Below are positions 1 through 6,767 of a stretch of 17,874 nt of DNA, piece after piece. The notes beneath the pieces were generated by a model. That model was not told where the DNA came from. It saw nothing but the letters and a program-made list of their open reading frames with translations, and made no database searches. A program made the translations under genes and the position numbers. How positions within the stretch are numbered: the first letter of the stretch is position 1; every line of letters begins with the position of its first letter. The DNA is from Actinomycetes bacterium (GTDB lineage Bacteria > Actinomycetota > Actinomycetes > Mycobacteriales > Mycobacteriaceae): positions 1 to 17,874 of the forward strand of contig JAEZIA010000200.1 in NCBI GenBank assembly GCA_023416315.1. The letters run 5' to 3'.

Positions 1-1
1 C

Positions 2-127
2 ACGGACTACCCGTACGAGGACATCGGCACCGCGACCGCCTTCCTGGCCGCCGCGCCGATCGGTGACGACGACCGCGCCAAGATCAGTCACCGCAACGCC
101 GAGCGCCTGCTGCACATCGCCGCGTGA
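2..127 (+). CDS. Amidohydrolase family protein, C-terminal end only (5' cut by window edge)
   Basis: The reading frame enters from the left edge and stops with TGA at 125-127, leaving 41 residues. The fragment begins TDYPYEDIGTATAFL and ends RNAERLLHIAA. A (T/S)DYP(Y/F)E segment followed about 35 residues later by an N-A-x-R-L-L helix is the usual C-terminal end of amidohydrolase family 2 (ACMSD / gamma-resorcylate decarboxylase-like TIM-barrel metalloenzymes). In that family the Asp of DYP is the last metal or catalytic acid. Substrate cannot be inferred from this tail. It converges on the DUF2855 gene, with only 7 bases between the two stop codons. The assignment rests on a short fragment. 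Confidence 0.7.
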   Translation, partial: TDYPYEDIGTATAFLAAAPIGDDDRAKISHRNAERLLHIAA

Positions 128-134
128 ATACCGG

Positions 135-1229
135 TCACACCGACAGGATGTGGCCCTCGTTGGCCGGCACGGTCCCGTCCAATAGCGCGCGGTAGCACTG
201 CTCGACGGCGTCGCGTCCGCTGCTCGTCACCACCGTCAGCCACGGGTTTTCGGCGTCGGTGATGCGTTCGGTGAACGTCGTCCATGCCGAGGCCATCCGC
301 TGCTGCAGTCCGTCGGGACCCCAGTCGGCCGCACGCTTGCGGGCCTGTTCGGGCGCGAAGAACAGCTGTGGCGTCGGTCCGGGCAGGTCGCCGCCGCCAC
401 CGAGGGCGTCCCAGTGCGTGGCGCCCACCAGACAGCTGTAGGCCAACCGGTCGGCGAGCCTGCGGTGCACGGCCGTTCGCACCGCGGTGTCACCGCTCAT
501 GTCGACGTATACCGACGCGACGTCGGGCAGTGATGTCACGTCGTCGTAGAGCAGGACGTCGTCATAGCAGCCGAGCGAGCGGGTGAACCCGGCGTTGGCC
601 GGCGAGGTCAGCCCGATGACGGTGACCGCGTCGGGGGTTGCGCGGCGCTGCGCGAGGCAGAACGCGGTGCCGTAGGCCGTCTTACTCGACGCACTGGACA
701 GGATCACCGTCGTGGCGCCGAAAAATGTGTTGTCGCAGAGGAAGTCGTCGATGAGAAAGGAAGTGGCGAACAACGGCCGCAGCAACGCCTGCTGCGCTTC
801 CCGATCGGCGCGGTAGCCCGGGTCGGCGCTGCACCGGAGGTACTGGTTGTACACCGCATGCAGGGATTGTCGGTGCTCGGAGCCGTCGGCGAAGCCGCCC
901 GGGTGCACGGCGGTGGCCTGCAGCACGACCTCGTCGGCGATCGGCCAGTAACCGTAGAACCGCTCACCCACTTCGACTCCCGGACAGCGTGATTCGACGA
1001 CCGAGGCGAAACCCCACACCGGAACCCGTCCGGTGCCGGGATCACCGGTCGGATAGAACTGCCAGTAGTTCATCGCGTCGCCGAGTGCGGCGTAGGTGAT
1101 GTTGTTCGACGTCAGCGCGAAGGCGTCGACGCGCATCCGCACCTGGCCGTCGTCGAGGCTGGCCGGCGGGGACTCTTCCCAGTGGGTCCTTCGCAGGTCA
1201 CTGCGCGCTACCACGAAGTCAGTGGTCAT
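135..1229 (-). CDS. DUF2855 family protein (MDR/quinone-reductase-like fold)
   Basis: This 364-residue protein starts MTTDFVVARSDLRRT. I chose the ATG at 1229 because GGAGAG lies just upstream at the right distance; the frame stays open to 1283 but lacks a ribosome site there. The N-terminal third (DGQVRMRVDAFALTSNNITYA) resembles the GroES-like start of medium-chain dehydrogenases. A Rossmann-type segment, TTVILSSASSKTAYGTAF, lies mid-protein, followed by TVIGLTSPANAGFTRSLG. This combination and the length fit the DUF2855 family, whose members have no firmly assigned reaction. No zinc ligands of classical alcohol dehydrogenases are evident. It lies 97 bases downstream of the 1379-aa gene on the same strand, with a hairpin between them, so read-through is uncertain. 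Function is inferred only at the level of an oxidoreductase-like fold. Confidence 0.8.
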   Translation of the reverse strand: MTTDFVVARSDLRRTHWEESPPASLDDGQVRMRVDAFALTSNNITYAALGDAMNYWQFYPTGDPGTGRVPVWGFASVVESRCPGVEVGERFYGYWPIADEVVLQATAVHPGGFADGSEHRQSLHAVYNQYLRCSADPGYRADREAQQALLRPLFATSFLIDDFLCDNTFFGATTVILSSASSKTAYGTAFCLAQRRATPDAVTVIGLTSPANAGFTRSLGCYDDVLLYDDVTSLPDVASVYVDMSGDTAVRTAVHRRLADRLAYSCLVGATHWDALGGGGDLPGPTPQLFFAPEQARKRAADWGPDGLQQRMASAWTTFTERITDAENPWLTVVTSSGRDAVEQCYRALLDGTVPANEGHILSV

Positions 1230-1283
1230 CGACTCTCTCCAATCCACGGGTAGACCAAGCGTCGCCGGGTGATCGCACCACAC

Positions 1284-1297
1284 CCGACCGTAGTCGG
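1284..1297 (-). terminator. Short hairpin with a UACG tetraloop, possible terminator or 3'-end stabiliser
   Basis: On the minus strand the sequence reads CCGAC-TACG-GTCGG: a perfect 5-bp stem closed by C-G around TACG. In RNA this is a C(UACG)G loop of the very stable UNCG class. It begins about 29 bases after the stop codon of the 1379-aa gene and precedes the DUF2855 start. There is no T-tract, which is common for mycobacterial terminators, so termination is only an inference. Confidence 0.4.
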
Positions 1298-1326
1298 TAG
1301 GGGATCTGGATCTGGTGGCGCGGACC

Positions 1327-4300
1327 TTAGGGCGATGCTCCGACGTACCCGACCTTCAAGAGCGTGACCGTTGACGTCCCACTGGTGGCGCCGTCCGGCG
1401 TGAAGTTCGACAGCAACACGCGAGTGTCCCCTGGGCCGAATTGGGTCACCGGGATCGGACCCCCACCCGGCAAGGACAACGTGGCGCCGATTTGGGTCCG
1501 GGCGGCGGTGTTGAGAAGCGCAACGCTCGTGGTGTATTTGCCGGTGGCGTCCAGCGCGGAAGTGCTCACGGAGGCGAGGTTTCCGTTGTGGCTGTACACC
1601 GCTGAGCCTTGCCCCGGCAGGGTCCATGTGGTCTTGGCACCGGTGGAGGTGTCGATCAGCACGGCTTGGGTGGTGTACTTGCCTGTCGACGGGTCTTTCG
1701 CTGAGGCGCTGACGAGCGCTCGGCTGGTGTCATTGTTGAGTTGGGGGACTCCGAGGCCAGGCAAGGTCAGAGTGCTGCCAAGTTGCCTGCCGGTGGTGAG
1801 ATCGACAACCGCGACCCGAGTGGTGTAGCTGGCGGTGGCGGCGTCGAGAACGGCCACGCTGACAATGGCACGGTTGCCGTTGATGGTGTACTGCGGTGCC
1901 GGCCAAGATGATTGGCCGGATAGGCTCAGCGTTGTCCCGACTTGGGCACCGCTGACCGGGTCGATGACGGCGATCCGCGTGGTGTATGCGCCGGCGGCGT
2001 CTCGTTCGGTGGTGGTCGCGACGATGTGGGCGCCGCCTGGGCTGAAGCCGGCGGGTGCCAACGCTTGACCGGACAGGGTCACCGTGCGGCCGGTCTGGGT
2101 ACCGGTGGTGAGGTCCACGACGGCGATCTGGGTGGTGTATTTGCCGGTGGAAGGATCTTTCGCGGTAGTGGTCACAACGCCGTGATCACTTCCGAAGGCG
2201 AACTTTGCCTCGGACTTCTGGCCTTGCAAGGTGATCGTTTTGCCGCTGCTCGTGCCGGTGGTGAGGTTCAGGATGGCGATCCGGGTGGTGTACGTGCCGG
2301 TAGCGGTGTCCTGGGTTGAGGTGGTCGCAATGGTGCGGGTGCTGGCACCGCCTGCCTCTAGTGACCCGGTTCCGATCAGCGTGACCGTCTTCCCGGTTTG
2401 AGCCCCTGTGCTGGTGTTGATGACGGCGATCTGGGTGGTGGGGTTCACGGTGGCTGTTGCCGCGGTGGTCGTGGTGACCGCGGCGGTGCCGTCGACCCTG
2501 AATCGAGCGAACCCTTGACCGGAAAGGCTGAACGTTTTGCCGATCTGTGCGCCAGTGGTGGTGTTGATCAGCACCACCCGGGTGGTCGAACTCGTGCTGC
2601 CGAGAGCATCCGGTGCATAGGCGCTGAACAGAACGCGTGTGCCCGCCGTGTTGAACTCCGAGTAGCCCACGCCGGACAGCGTGAAGATGGCGCCGGTCTT
2701 GGCGCCGGTGGACGAATTGATCAGAACCGCGCGGTTGGTTCCGATGCCGGTCGCCAGATTCGGCGCGAACGTGCTCACTAGCACGCGGGTGCTATTGAAG
2801 GAGAATTGCGCGGATCCGGAGCCGGGAAGGCTCAGCGTCGCGCCCACTTGGGCACCGGTTTGGCTGTTGAGAAGCGCGACCCGGGTCGTGTACGCGGTGG
2901 ACACCTTGTCGAAGGTGGAAGTGCTGACCAGAACGCGGCTGCCGTCGTAACTGAAGCTAGCTGACCCCTGGCCGGTGAGGGTGAAGGGCGACCCGACCGC
3001 AGCGCCGGTGGCGGTGTTGAGGAGTATGGCCTGGGTCGTGTAGACGCCGGTGGTCGGGTTGCCAGAGGTGGTGCTGAGCAGCTGGCGGGTGTCGTCGGCG
3101 TTCTGTTGCTGCGACCACTGGCCGGCCAGTGTGATCGTCTTGCCGATCTGGGTGCCGCTGGCAGCGTCCAATTGCGCGTATCGCGTGGTGGTCTCGCCGG
3201 TCGTCGGGTTTGCGGAACGGGTGATGACGACAACCCGCTTGGCGTTGGAGCTGAACGACACCGACCCTTGACCCGCCACGGTGAATGTCTTGCCAATCTG
3301 GCCGCCGGTGGCGGCGTTGATAAGCGTGACCTGCGTCGTGTAGGCCCCAGTGGTGGGGTTCCTTACGGCGGCGCTGAAAAGAACGCGTGTTCCGTCGGCA
3401 TTGAATTGCGCCGATCCGGCGCCGGGCAGCGAGAACGTCCCGAGGGCGCTGACCCCGGTGGCACTGAGCGGGGCGACCGGTACAGCCACTACTTGGACGG
3501 CAGAGGCGAAGCCGTTGCTGGCGACGACAGTGAACACGTCGGTGGTGTTGGTCATGGCGTTCGACCGCGCCGTGGTGGTGGGGGTGTAGGTGAAAACGCC
3601 GGTAGAGCTGACCTTGACCGTGCCCTGTGTGGGCTTCACGCTCACGGAATAGGTCAACTGTTTGCCTGCTGGATCGCTGAACCCGAGCCCTCCGGTGACC
3701 ACACCGGTGGCGGTGCTCGGGATGCCGACGGTGGGCTTACCGGCTACCGGTTGATCGGCGACAACGGTCAATGCGTTTACTGTTCCCGCGGTATCGGCCT
3801 TGGTGGCGTACAGGATTCCACTTGTCGGGCTGATTGCCAGCGACTGCACCTGGCTCCCCACCCCGACGGTCTTGATCAGCGTGTTGGTCGCGGAGTTGAT
3901 GATCGACACCGACTTGGCGTCGGCGTCGGTGTTGGCGACGTAGACGGTGCTGCCATCCAGGCTGACCGCCACCCCGACCGGCCCGACGCCCACTGGAATG
4001 GTCTTGACGACAGCATTGGTGTCCGTGTTGATCACCGACACCGTGTCCGCATTGGCGTTGGTCACGTAGGCGTAGCCGTTCTTGCTGACCGCCACGCCAT
4101 CCGGCGCCTTGCCAACTGCCACCGTTTTGACGACCGCATTGGTGGTCGTGTTGATCACCGACACGGTGTTCGCACCGGCGTTCGCGACGTAGGCAAAGCC
4201 GTTTGCGCTGACGGCCACCGCCTCCGGACCCTTGCCCACCGCAAGGGTTTTCACGAGCGTGTTGGTGCTGGTTTTGATGACTGACACCGTGTTGGCATTG

Positions 4301-5466
4301 ACGTTGGCGACGTAGGCGTAACCCGTGGAGCTCACCGCCACGGCGATCGGTGCCTCACCTACTGTCAGCGTCTTGACGACTGCGTTGCTGCCGGTGTCGA
4401 TCACCGACACCGTGTTCGCGTTGGCATTGGCCACGTACGCGTAGCCGTTGGCGCCGACCGCTACTCCCACTGGTCCGGCGCCTACTTTGACCGTCTTGAC
4501 GACCTTGTTGCTGGACGGGTCGATCACCGACACCGTCCCCGCCCCGCCGTTGGTGACGTAAACGTAGCCCTTTGGGCTCACCGCCACTCCGAACGGCAAG
4601 CTTCCCACACCGACAGTGCTGGCGAGCTTGAACAGCGCTGCACCGACGGGAACGGTCACCGTAACCGGGGTAGAGGACACACCATTAGACGCGGTCACCG
4701 CGAACGTGTCGGTGACTTGAGCGCTCGTGCCACCCGACGTCAGCCGCGCCGCCGTGGTGGGTGTGTACGTGAATTCCCCTGAGGCCGTGATTGTTACGCT
4801 GCCCTGGCTGGGCTTGGTCGACACCGTGTAGGTCAACGACTTGCCGGCCGGTTCGGTGAAACCCAAGACCCCCGTTACGGCACCGTCGGCCGTCGTGGCA
4901 ACCACCCTGGGGGTCCCTGCGACCGGCTTGGCCACCGCTGCCCCCGGTCCGGTGGGCGTTGTCGTGGCTGAGCCGGCCAGGGCCGCGGTGAACAGCGCCA
5001 CTGGCGCAACACCAGGCATCGGCGTCTCGGGGGCGGGCCCAGCGGTGGCGGTTTGGCTCCGAGCGTCGCTGGTCGAGGGGCGTGCGGAGTGGGCAACAGC
5101 TCTCGCGGTGCTGCTGGCGCGGTCGTTGCCGGACTCTGCGCTGGTGTTGAGTGTTGGTGCCGGGGAGGAGTCTCGTTTCGTCCGTTCAACTGTGACGGCA
5201 GTGGGTGCCGGACCGCCACCGGCTTTCGTGCTGCCGACAGTTCTGCTGCTGCGACCGTGGACAGCTGATGATTTGTCCGCCGACGGGCCGTCGGCGTCGG
5301 CGTGGGCCGTGCCCGTCCCGCCGACCAGCGCCGAGCCTAGCCCGAGGGTTATGACGCCGGCGCCCAGCCAGACATACGGTTCAAGGCGGTGTCCTGACGT
5401 GCGTCGACTGCGTCGGGTCCGCGCCCCGTGCTTGCCTTGCGCCGACGCTTTTTTGCGAGCTTTCAT
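1327..5466 (-). CDS. Exported multi-propeller protein: 2 Ig/VCBS-like domains, 7 YVTN repeats, 14-copy C-terminal repeat array
   Basis: This 1379-residue protein begins MKARKKASAQGKH. A basic N-terminus precedes a hydrophobic stretch (residues 31-50) ending in TAHA, consistent with a signal peptide. Residues 57-178 are a Ser/Thr/Ala/Pro-rich linker. An Ig/cadherin-like (VCBS-type) domain occupies about 180-275 (AVTGVLGFTEPAGKSLTYTV ... FTYTPTTAAR). Seven YVTN-type repeats of 41-42 residues (GVAVSxxGYAYVANxxANTVSVI) span about 280-570, enough for one seven-bladed propeller. A second Ig-like domain follows at about 573-665. The remainder is 14 degenerate repeats of about 50 residues (TGAQIGKTxTLxGQGSxxF ... 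TRVLVSTxxxDxxTGxYTTRVAVL), enough for two more seven-bladed propellers. No catalytic motif is visible. Such proteins usually work at or outside the cell surface in adhesion or binding; that role is inferred. The start is supported by GGGGGCGG just upstream of the ATG. Confidence 0.85.
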   Translation of the reverse strand: MKARKKASAQGKHGARTRRSRRTSGHRLEPYVWLGAGVITLGLGSALVGGTGTAHADADGPSADKSSAVHGRSSRTVGSTKAGGGPAPTAVTVERTKRDSSPAPTLNTSAESGNDRASSTARAVAHSARPSTSDARSQTATAGPAPETPMPGVAPVALFTAALAGSATTTPTGPGAAVAKPVAGTPRVVATTADGAVTGVLGFTEPAGKSLTYTVSTKPSQGSVTITASGEFTYTPTTAARLTSGGTSAQVTDTFAVTASNGVSSTPVTVTVPVGAALFKLASTVGVGSLPFGVAVSPKGYVYVTNGGAGTVSVIDPSSNKVVKTVKVGAGPVGVAVGANGYAYVANANANTVSVIDTGSNAVVKTLTVGEAPIAVAVSSTGYAYVANVNANTVSVIKTSTNTLVKTLAVGKGPEAVAVSANGFAYVANAGANTVSVINTTTNAVVKTVAVGKAPDGVAVSKNGYAYVTNANADTVSVINTDTNAVVKTIPVGVGPVGVAVSLDGSTVYVANTDADAKSVSIINSATNTLIKTVGVGSQVQSLAISPTSGILYATKADTAGTVNALTVVADQPVAGKPTVGIPSTATGVVTGGLGFSDPAGKQLTYSVSVKPTQGTVKVSSTGVFTYTPTTTARSNAMTNTTDVFTVVASNGFASAVQVVAVPVAPLSATGVSALGTFSLPGAGSAQFNADGTRVLFSAAVRNPTTGAYTTQVTLINAATGGQIGKTFTVAGQGSVSFSSNAKRVVVITRSANPTTGETTTRYAQLDAASGTQIGKTITLAGQWSQQQNADDTRQLLSTTSGNPTTGVYTTQAILLNTATGAAVGSPFTLTGQGSASFSYDGSRVLVSTSTFDKVSTAYTTRVALLNSQTGAQVGATLSLPGSGSAQFSFNSTRVLVSTFAPNLATGIGTNRAVLINSSTGAKTGAIFTLSGVGYSEFNTAGTRVLFSAYAPDALGSTSSTTRVVLINTTTGAQIGKTFSLSGQGFARFRVDGTAAVTTTTAATATVNPTTQIAVINTSTGAQTGKTVTLIGTGSLEAGGASTRTIATTSTQDTATGTYTTRIAILNLTTGTSSGKTITLQGQKSEAKFAFGSDHGVVTTTAKDPSTGKYTTQIAVVDLTTGTQTGRTVTLSGQALAPAGFSPGGAHIVATTTERDAAGAYTTRIAVIDPVSGAQVGTTLSLSGQSSWPAPQYTINGNRAIVSVAVLDAATASYTTRVAVVDLTTGRQLGSTLTLPGLGVPQLNNDTSRALVSASAKDPSTGKYTTQAVLIDTSTGAKTTWTLPGQGSAVYSHNGNLASVSTSALDATGKYTTSVALLNTAARTQIGATLSLPGGGPIPVTQFGPGDTRVLLSNFTPDGATSGTSTVTLLKVGYVGASP
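1359..3459 (-). repeat. Fourteen degenerate repeats of about 150 bases (about 50 residues)
   Basis: Residues about 670-1370 of the 1379-aa protein are 14 units. Each runs through a (T/S)L-x-G-x-G-S strand, an F-S-x-x-G-(T/S)-R-V-L-V-S-T strand, a D-x-x-T-G-x-Y-T-T-R turn, a V-A-V-(L/I)-N strand and T-T-G-A-Q-(I/V)-G-x-T. I counted the units by their (T/S)L-x-G landmark. The layout resembles TolB/WD40-like propeller blades. Fourteen units would form two seven-bladed propellers, which is an inference. Confidence 0.75.
3757..4629 (-). repeat. Seven tandem YVTN propeller repeats with a 123-base period
   Basis: Residues about 280-570 of the 1379-aa protein are seven copies of VG-x-x-P-x-(G/A)-VAV-S-x-x-G-Y-A-Y-V-(A/T)-N-x-x-A-x-TVSVI-(N/D)-T-x-(T/S)-N. 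At DNA level the segment containing GATCACCGACACCGTGT recurs near 4030, 4153, 4276, 4399 and 4522, a spacing of 123 bases (41 codons). The last copies on the C-terminal side diverge most. The near-identical spacing indicates fairly recent tandem duplication, and seven copies match a closed seven-bladed propeller. Confidence 0.85.
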
Positions 5467-5494
5467 GGCCGCCCCCGAAATTGTCGACTCCGTC

Positions 5495-5521
5495 AGATTA
5501 GTCCCGGGTTCACGAATAAAC
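5495..5521 (-). promoter_or_regulatory. Weak candidate promoter for the 1379-aa gene
   Basis: The 188 bases between the TetR stop and this gene contain, on the minus strand, TAATCT (5495-5500) as a possible -10. GTTTAT (5516-5521) lies 15 bases upstream as a poor -35. It is the only AT-rich block in an otherwise GC-rich spacer and sits about 29 bases before the ATG. The short spacer makes the -35 doubtful. Confidence 0.25.
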
Positions 5522-5594
5522 CAGGGGCGGGGAAATCTTCTGTCTGCAGCCGGACGGGGACGGTTGTCGAATCGGGCGCAGGGGGCAGAACCAG

Positions 5595-5624
5595 CGCCGG
5601 ACTGTCGGCGTTACCCGTGCGGGT
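5595..5624 (-). terminator. Two small inverted repeats after the TetR gene, possible terminator
   Basis: CGCCG (5595-5599) pairs with CGGCG (5606-5610), and ACCCG (5613-5617) pairs with CGGGT (5620-5624). Both lie 30-60 bases beyond the TetR-family stop codon, in the direction of its transcription. Neither has a T-tract and each stem is only 5 bp, so this is a weak terminator candidate. Confidence 0.25.
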
Positions 5625-5654
5625 CGTGGGCGCGACGGCGACTGTAGGCGGGGC

Positions 5655-6227
5655 TTACTCGGGCCGGATTCCGTGCAGAAAGATACGGATCTGCCGCCGG
5701 GCCGTCGCCTTCCAATTCGGTGCATGCGGAAGAGGGTTGCCCAGCAGCGTGCTGAACACGATCACGTCGGGAGCTTTCACCGCATCCCCGATCGTTCCGT
5801 CGTCACGCCCTTGTCCCAGGAAGCCGTCGAGGTCGCGTTCGATGCGCCGCCGGGCCGCCAGGTCGGCGGCTTCGGTCAGCGGTTTGCCGCCGCGCAGCGG
5901 CAGGGCGATCAGTTGGTCGGAGAAGCCCAGGCAGGCGTGGAGGTACGCCTCGATCGCGTCGGCGCCGCGCAACCCGTCGGCGGTGATCTGGTCCAGTGTG
6001 TCGAGCAGGAGGCGCAGCCCGCGCCGTTGTAGTTCGCCGAGCAGGGCGTCGCGGTCGGGGAAGCGACGGTAGAACGTGCCGACGCCGACGCCGGCCGCGT
6101 CGGCGATCTCGGTCAGTGGCACCGAAAGTCCGCGCCGGGCAAACAGATCGGCGGCCGTACGGAGAAGTTTCTCCCGGTTCGCGACGGCGTCTCGGCGCTC
6201 CGGCCGGGAACGGGCGTCGTCGGTCAT
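5655..6227 (-). CDS. TetR-family transcriptional regulator
   Basis: This 190-residue protein starts MTDDARSRPERRDAVANREK. The N-terminal DNA-binding domain is clear: helix 1 at NREKLLRTAADLFARRG (residues 17-33), then the helix-turn-helix LTEIADAAGVGVGTFYRRF (38-56), the standard TetR pattern. Residues 60-190 form the variable ligand-binding and dimerisation part, with the C-terminal helix ending RRQIRIFLHGIRPE. The ATG at 6245 (MCDTQV...) is an alternative start with a distant purine-rich site. I prefer 6227, where the conserved N-terminus begins, but neither has a well-placed ribosome site. The gene diverges from the F420-type and FAD oxidoreductase genes, with a large palindrome between them. 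The usual arrangement is repression of the divergent operon and of itself, relieved by a small hydrophobic ligand. The ligand is unknown. Confidence 0.9.
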   Translation of the reverse strand: MTDDARSRPERRDAVANREKLLRTAADLFARRGLSVPLTEIADAAGVGVGTFYRRFPDRDALLGELQRRGLRLLLDTLDQITADGLRGADAIEAYLHACLGFSDQLIALPLRGGKPLTEAADLAARRRIERDLDGFLGQGRDDGTIGDAVKAPDVIVFSTLLGNPLPHAPNWKATARRQIRIFLHGIRPE

Positions 6228-6299
6228 CACCTGAGTGTCACACATGCACCACACCGGCCCCCTTGACGACGCCGCGGCGATCGGGCAAGCTCGGATAAG

Positions 6300-6329
6300 C
6301 GGAATAAAACTTCCGGAAGTGTCATTCCG
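6300..6329. promoter_or_regulatory. 30-bp palindrome, likely operator of the divergent TetR regulator
   Basis: Bases 6309-6320 are a perfect 12-bp palindrome, ACTTCCGGAAGT. The symmetry extends outward to CGGAAT on the left (6300-6305) and ATTCCG on the right (6324-6329), so 13 of 15 base pairs of the 30-bp block are symmetric. It can also be read as two tandem GGAA-N6-TTCC boxes (6301-6314 and 6315-6328). It lies between the TetR start (6227) and the oxidoreductase start (6345) and ends three bases before the AGGAG ribosome site. Size, symmetry and position match TetR-family operators; binding is inferred. Confidence 0.75.
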
Positions 6330-6344
6330 GAGAGGAGCGTGGTC

Positions 6345-6767
6345 GTGTCCGATAGCGATTTCAATCGCCGCAACATCGAGGAGTTCCGGGCCAATCACGG
6401 CAAGCTCGGCGGACAGTTCGAGGGTGCTCCGGTGTTGCTGCTGCACACCGTCGGAGCCCGAACCGGACAAGAACGGGTCAGCCCGATGATGTATCTCGCC
6501 GACGGTCCGCGATACCTGGTGTTCGCGTCCGCGGCAGGGGCGGACCGAAACCCGGCGTGGTACTGGAATCTCGTCGCCAACCCACACGCCACCATCGAGG
6601 TCGGTGACGAGCGCATCGATGTCATCGCGACCGAACTGGCCGGCGCCGAGCGTGACGAGAAGTACGCCGAGCAGGCCGCGCGCTATCCCGGTTTCGCCGA
6701 GTATCAACGCAAAACGAGCAGGACGATCCCGGTGCTCGCGCTCGTCCCCGTCGGCGCGACCCCGTGA
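6345..6767 (+). CDS. Deazaflavin (F420)-dependent nitroreductase-like oxidoreductase (Ddn/Rv3547 family)
   Basis: This 140-residue protein starts MSDSDFNRRNIEEFRANHGK. I chose GTG at 6345 because AGGAG (6333-6337) lies 7 bases upstream; GTG at 6339 in the same frame would leave one base. The core LLLHTVGARTGQERVSPMMY (31-50), the YLVFAS strand (57-62), ADRNPAWYWNLVANP (66-80) and the following TIEVG are characteristic of the small split-barrel family containing the M. tuberculosis F420-dependent nitroreductase Ddn. Family members bind coenzyme F420, and several reduce quinones, nitroaromatics or other hydrophobic substrates at the membrane face. The actual substrate here is not readable. Its stop codon overlaps the start of the FAD oxidoreductase by four bases (GTGA), indicating co-translation. 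The operator palindrome immediately upstream suggests control by the divergent TetR protein. Confidence 0.88.
   Translation: MSDSDFNRRNIEEFRANHGKLGGQFEGAPVLLLHTVGARTGQERVSPMMYLADGPRYLVFASAAGADRNPAWYWNLVANPHATIEVGDERIDVIATELAGAERDEKYAEQAARYPGFAEYQRKTSRTIPVLALVPVGATP

Noticed and set aside
3106..4284. 392-codon plus-strand open frame with DHRH-type repeats
   Set aside because: It lies opposite the YVTN units, so the periodicity is inherited. Composition is His/Asp/Gly/Arg-rich with no recognisable fold.
6263..6298. TTGACG ... GGATAA as a promoter for the F420-type gene
   Set aside because: The two boxes are 24 bases apart, too far for a standard promoter, and no better pairing was found. The operator itself may overlap an unrecognised promoter.
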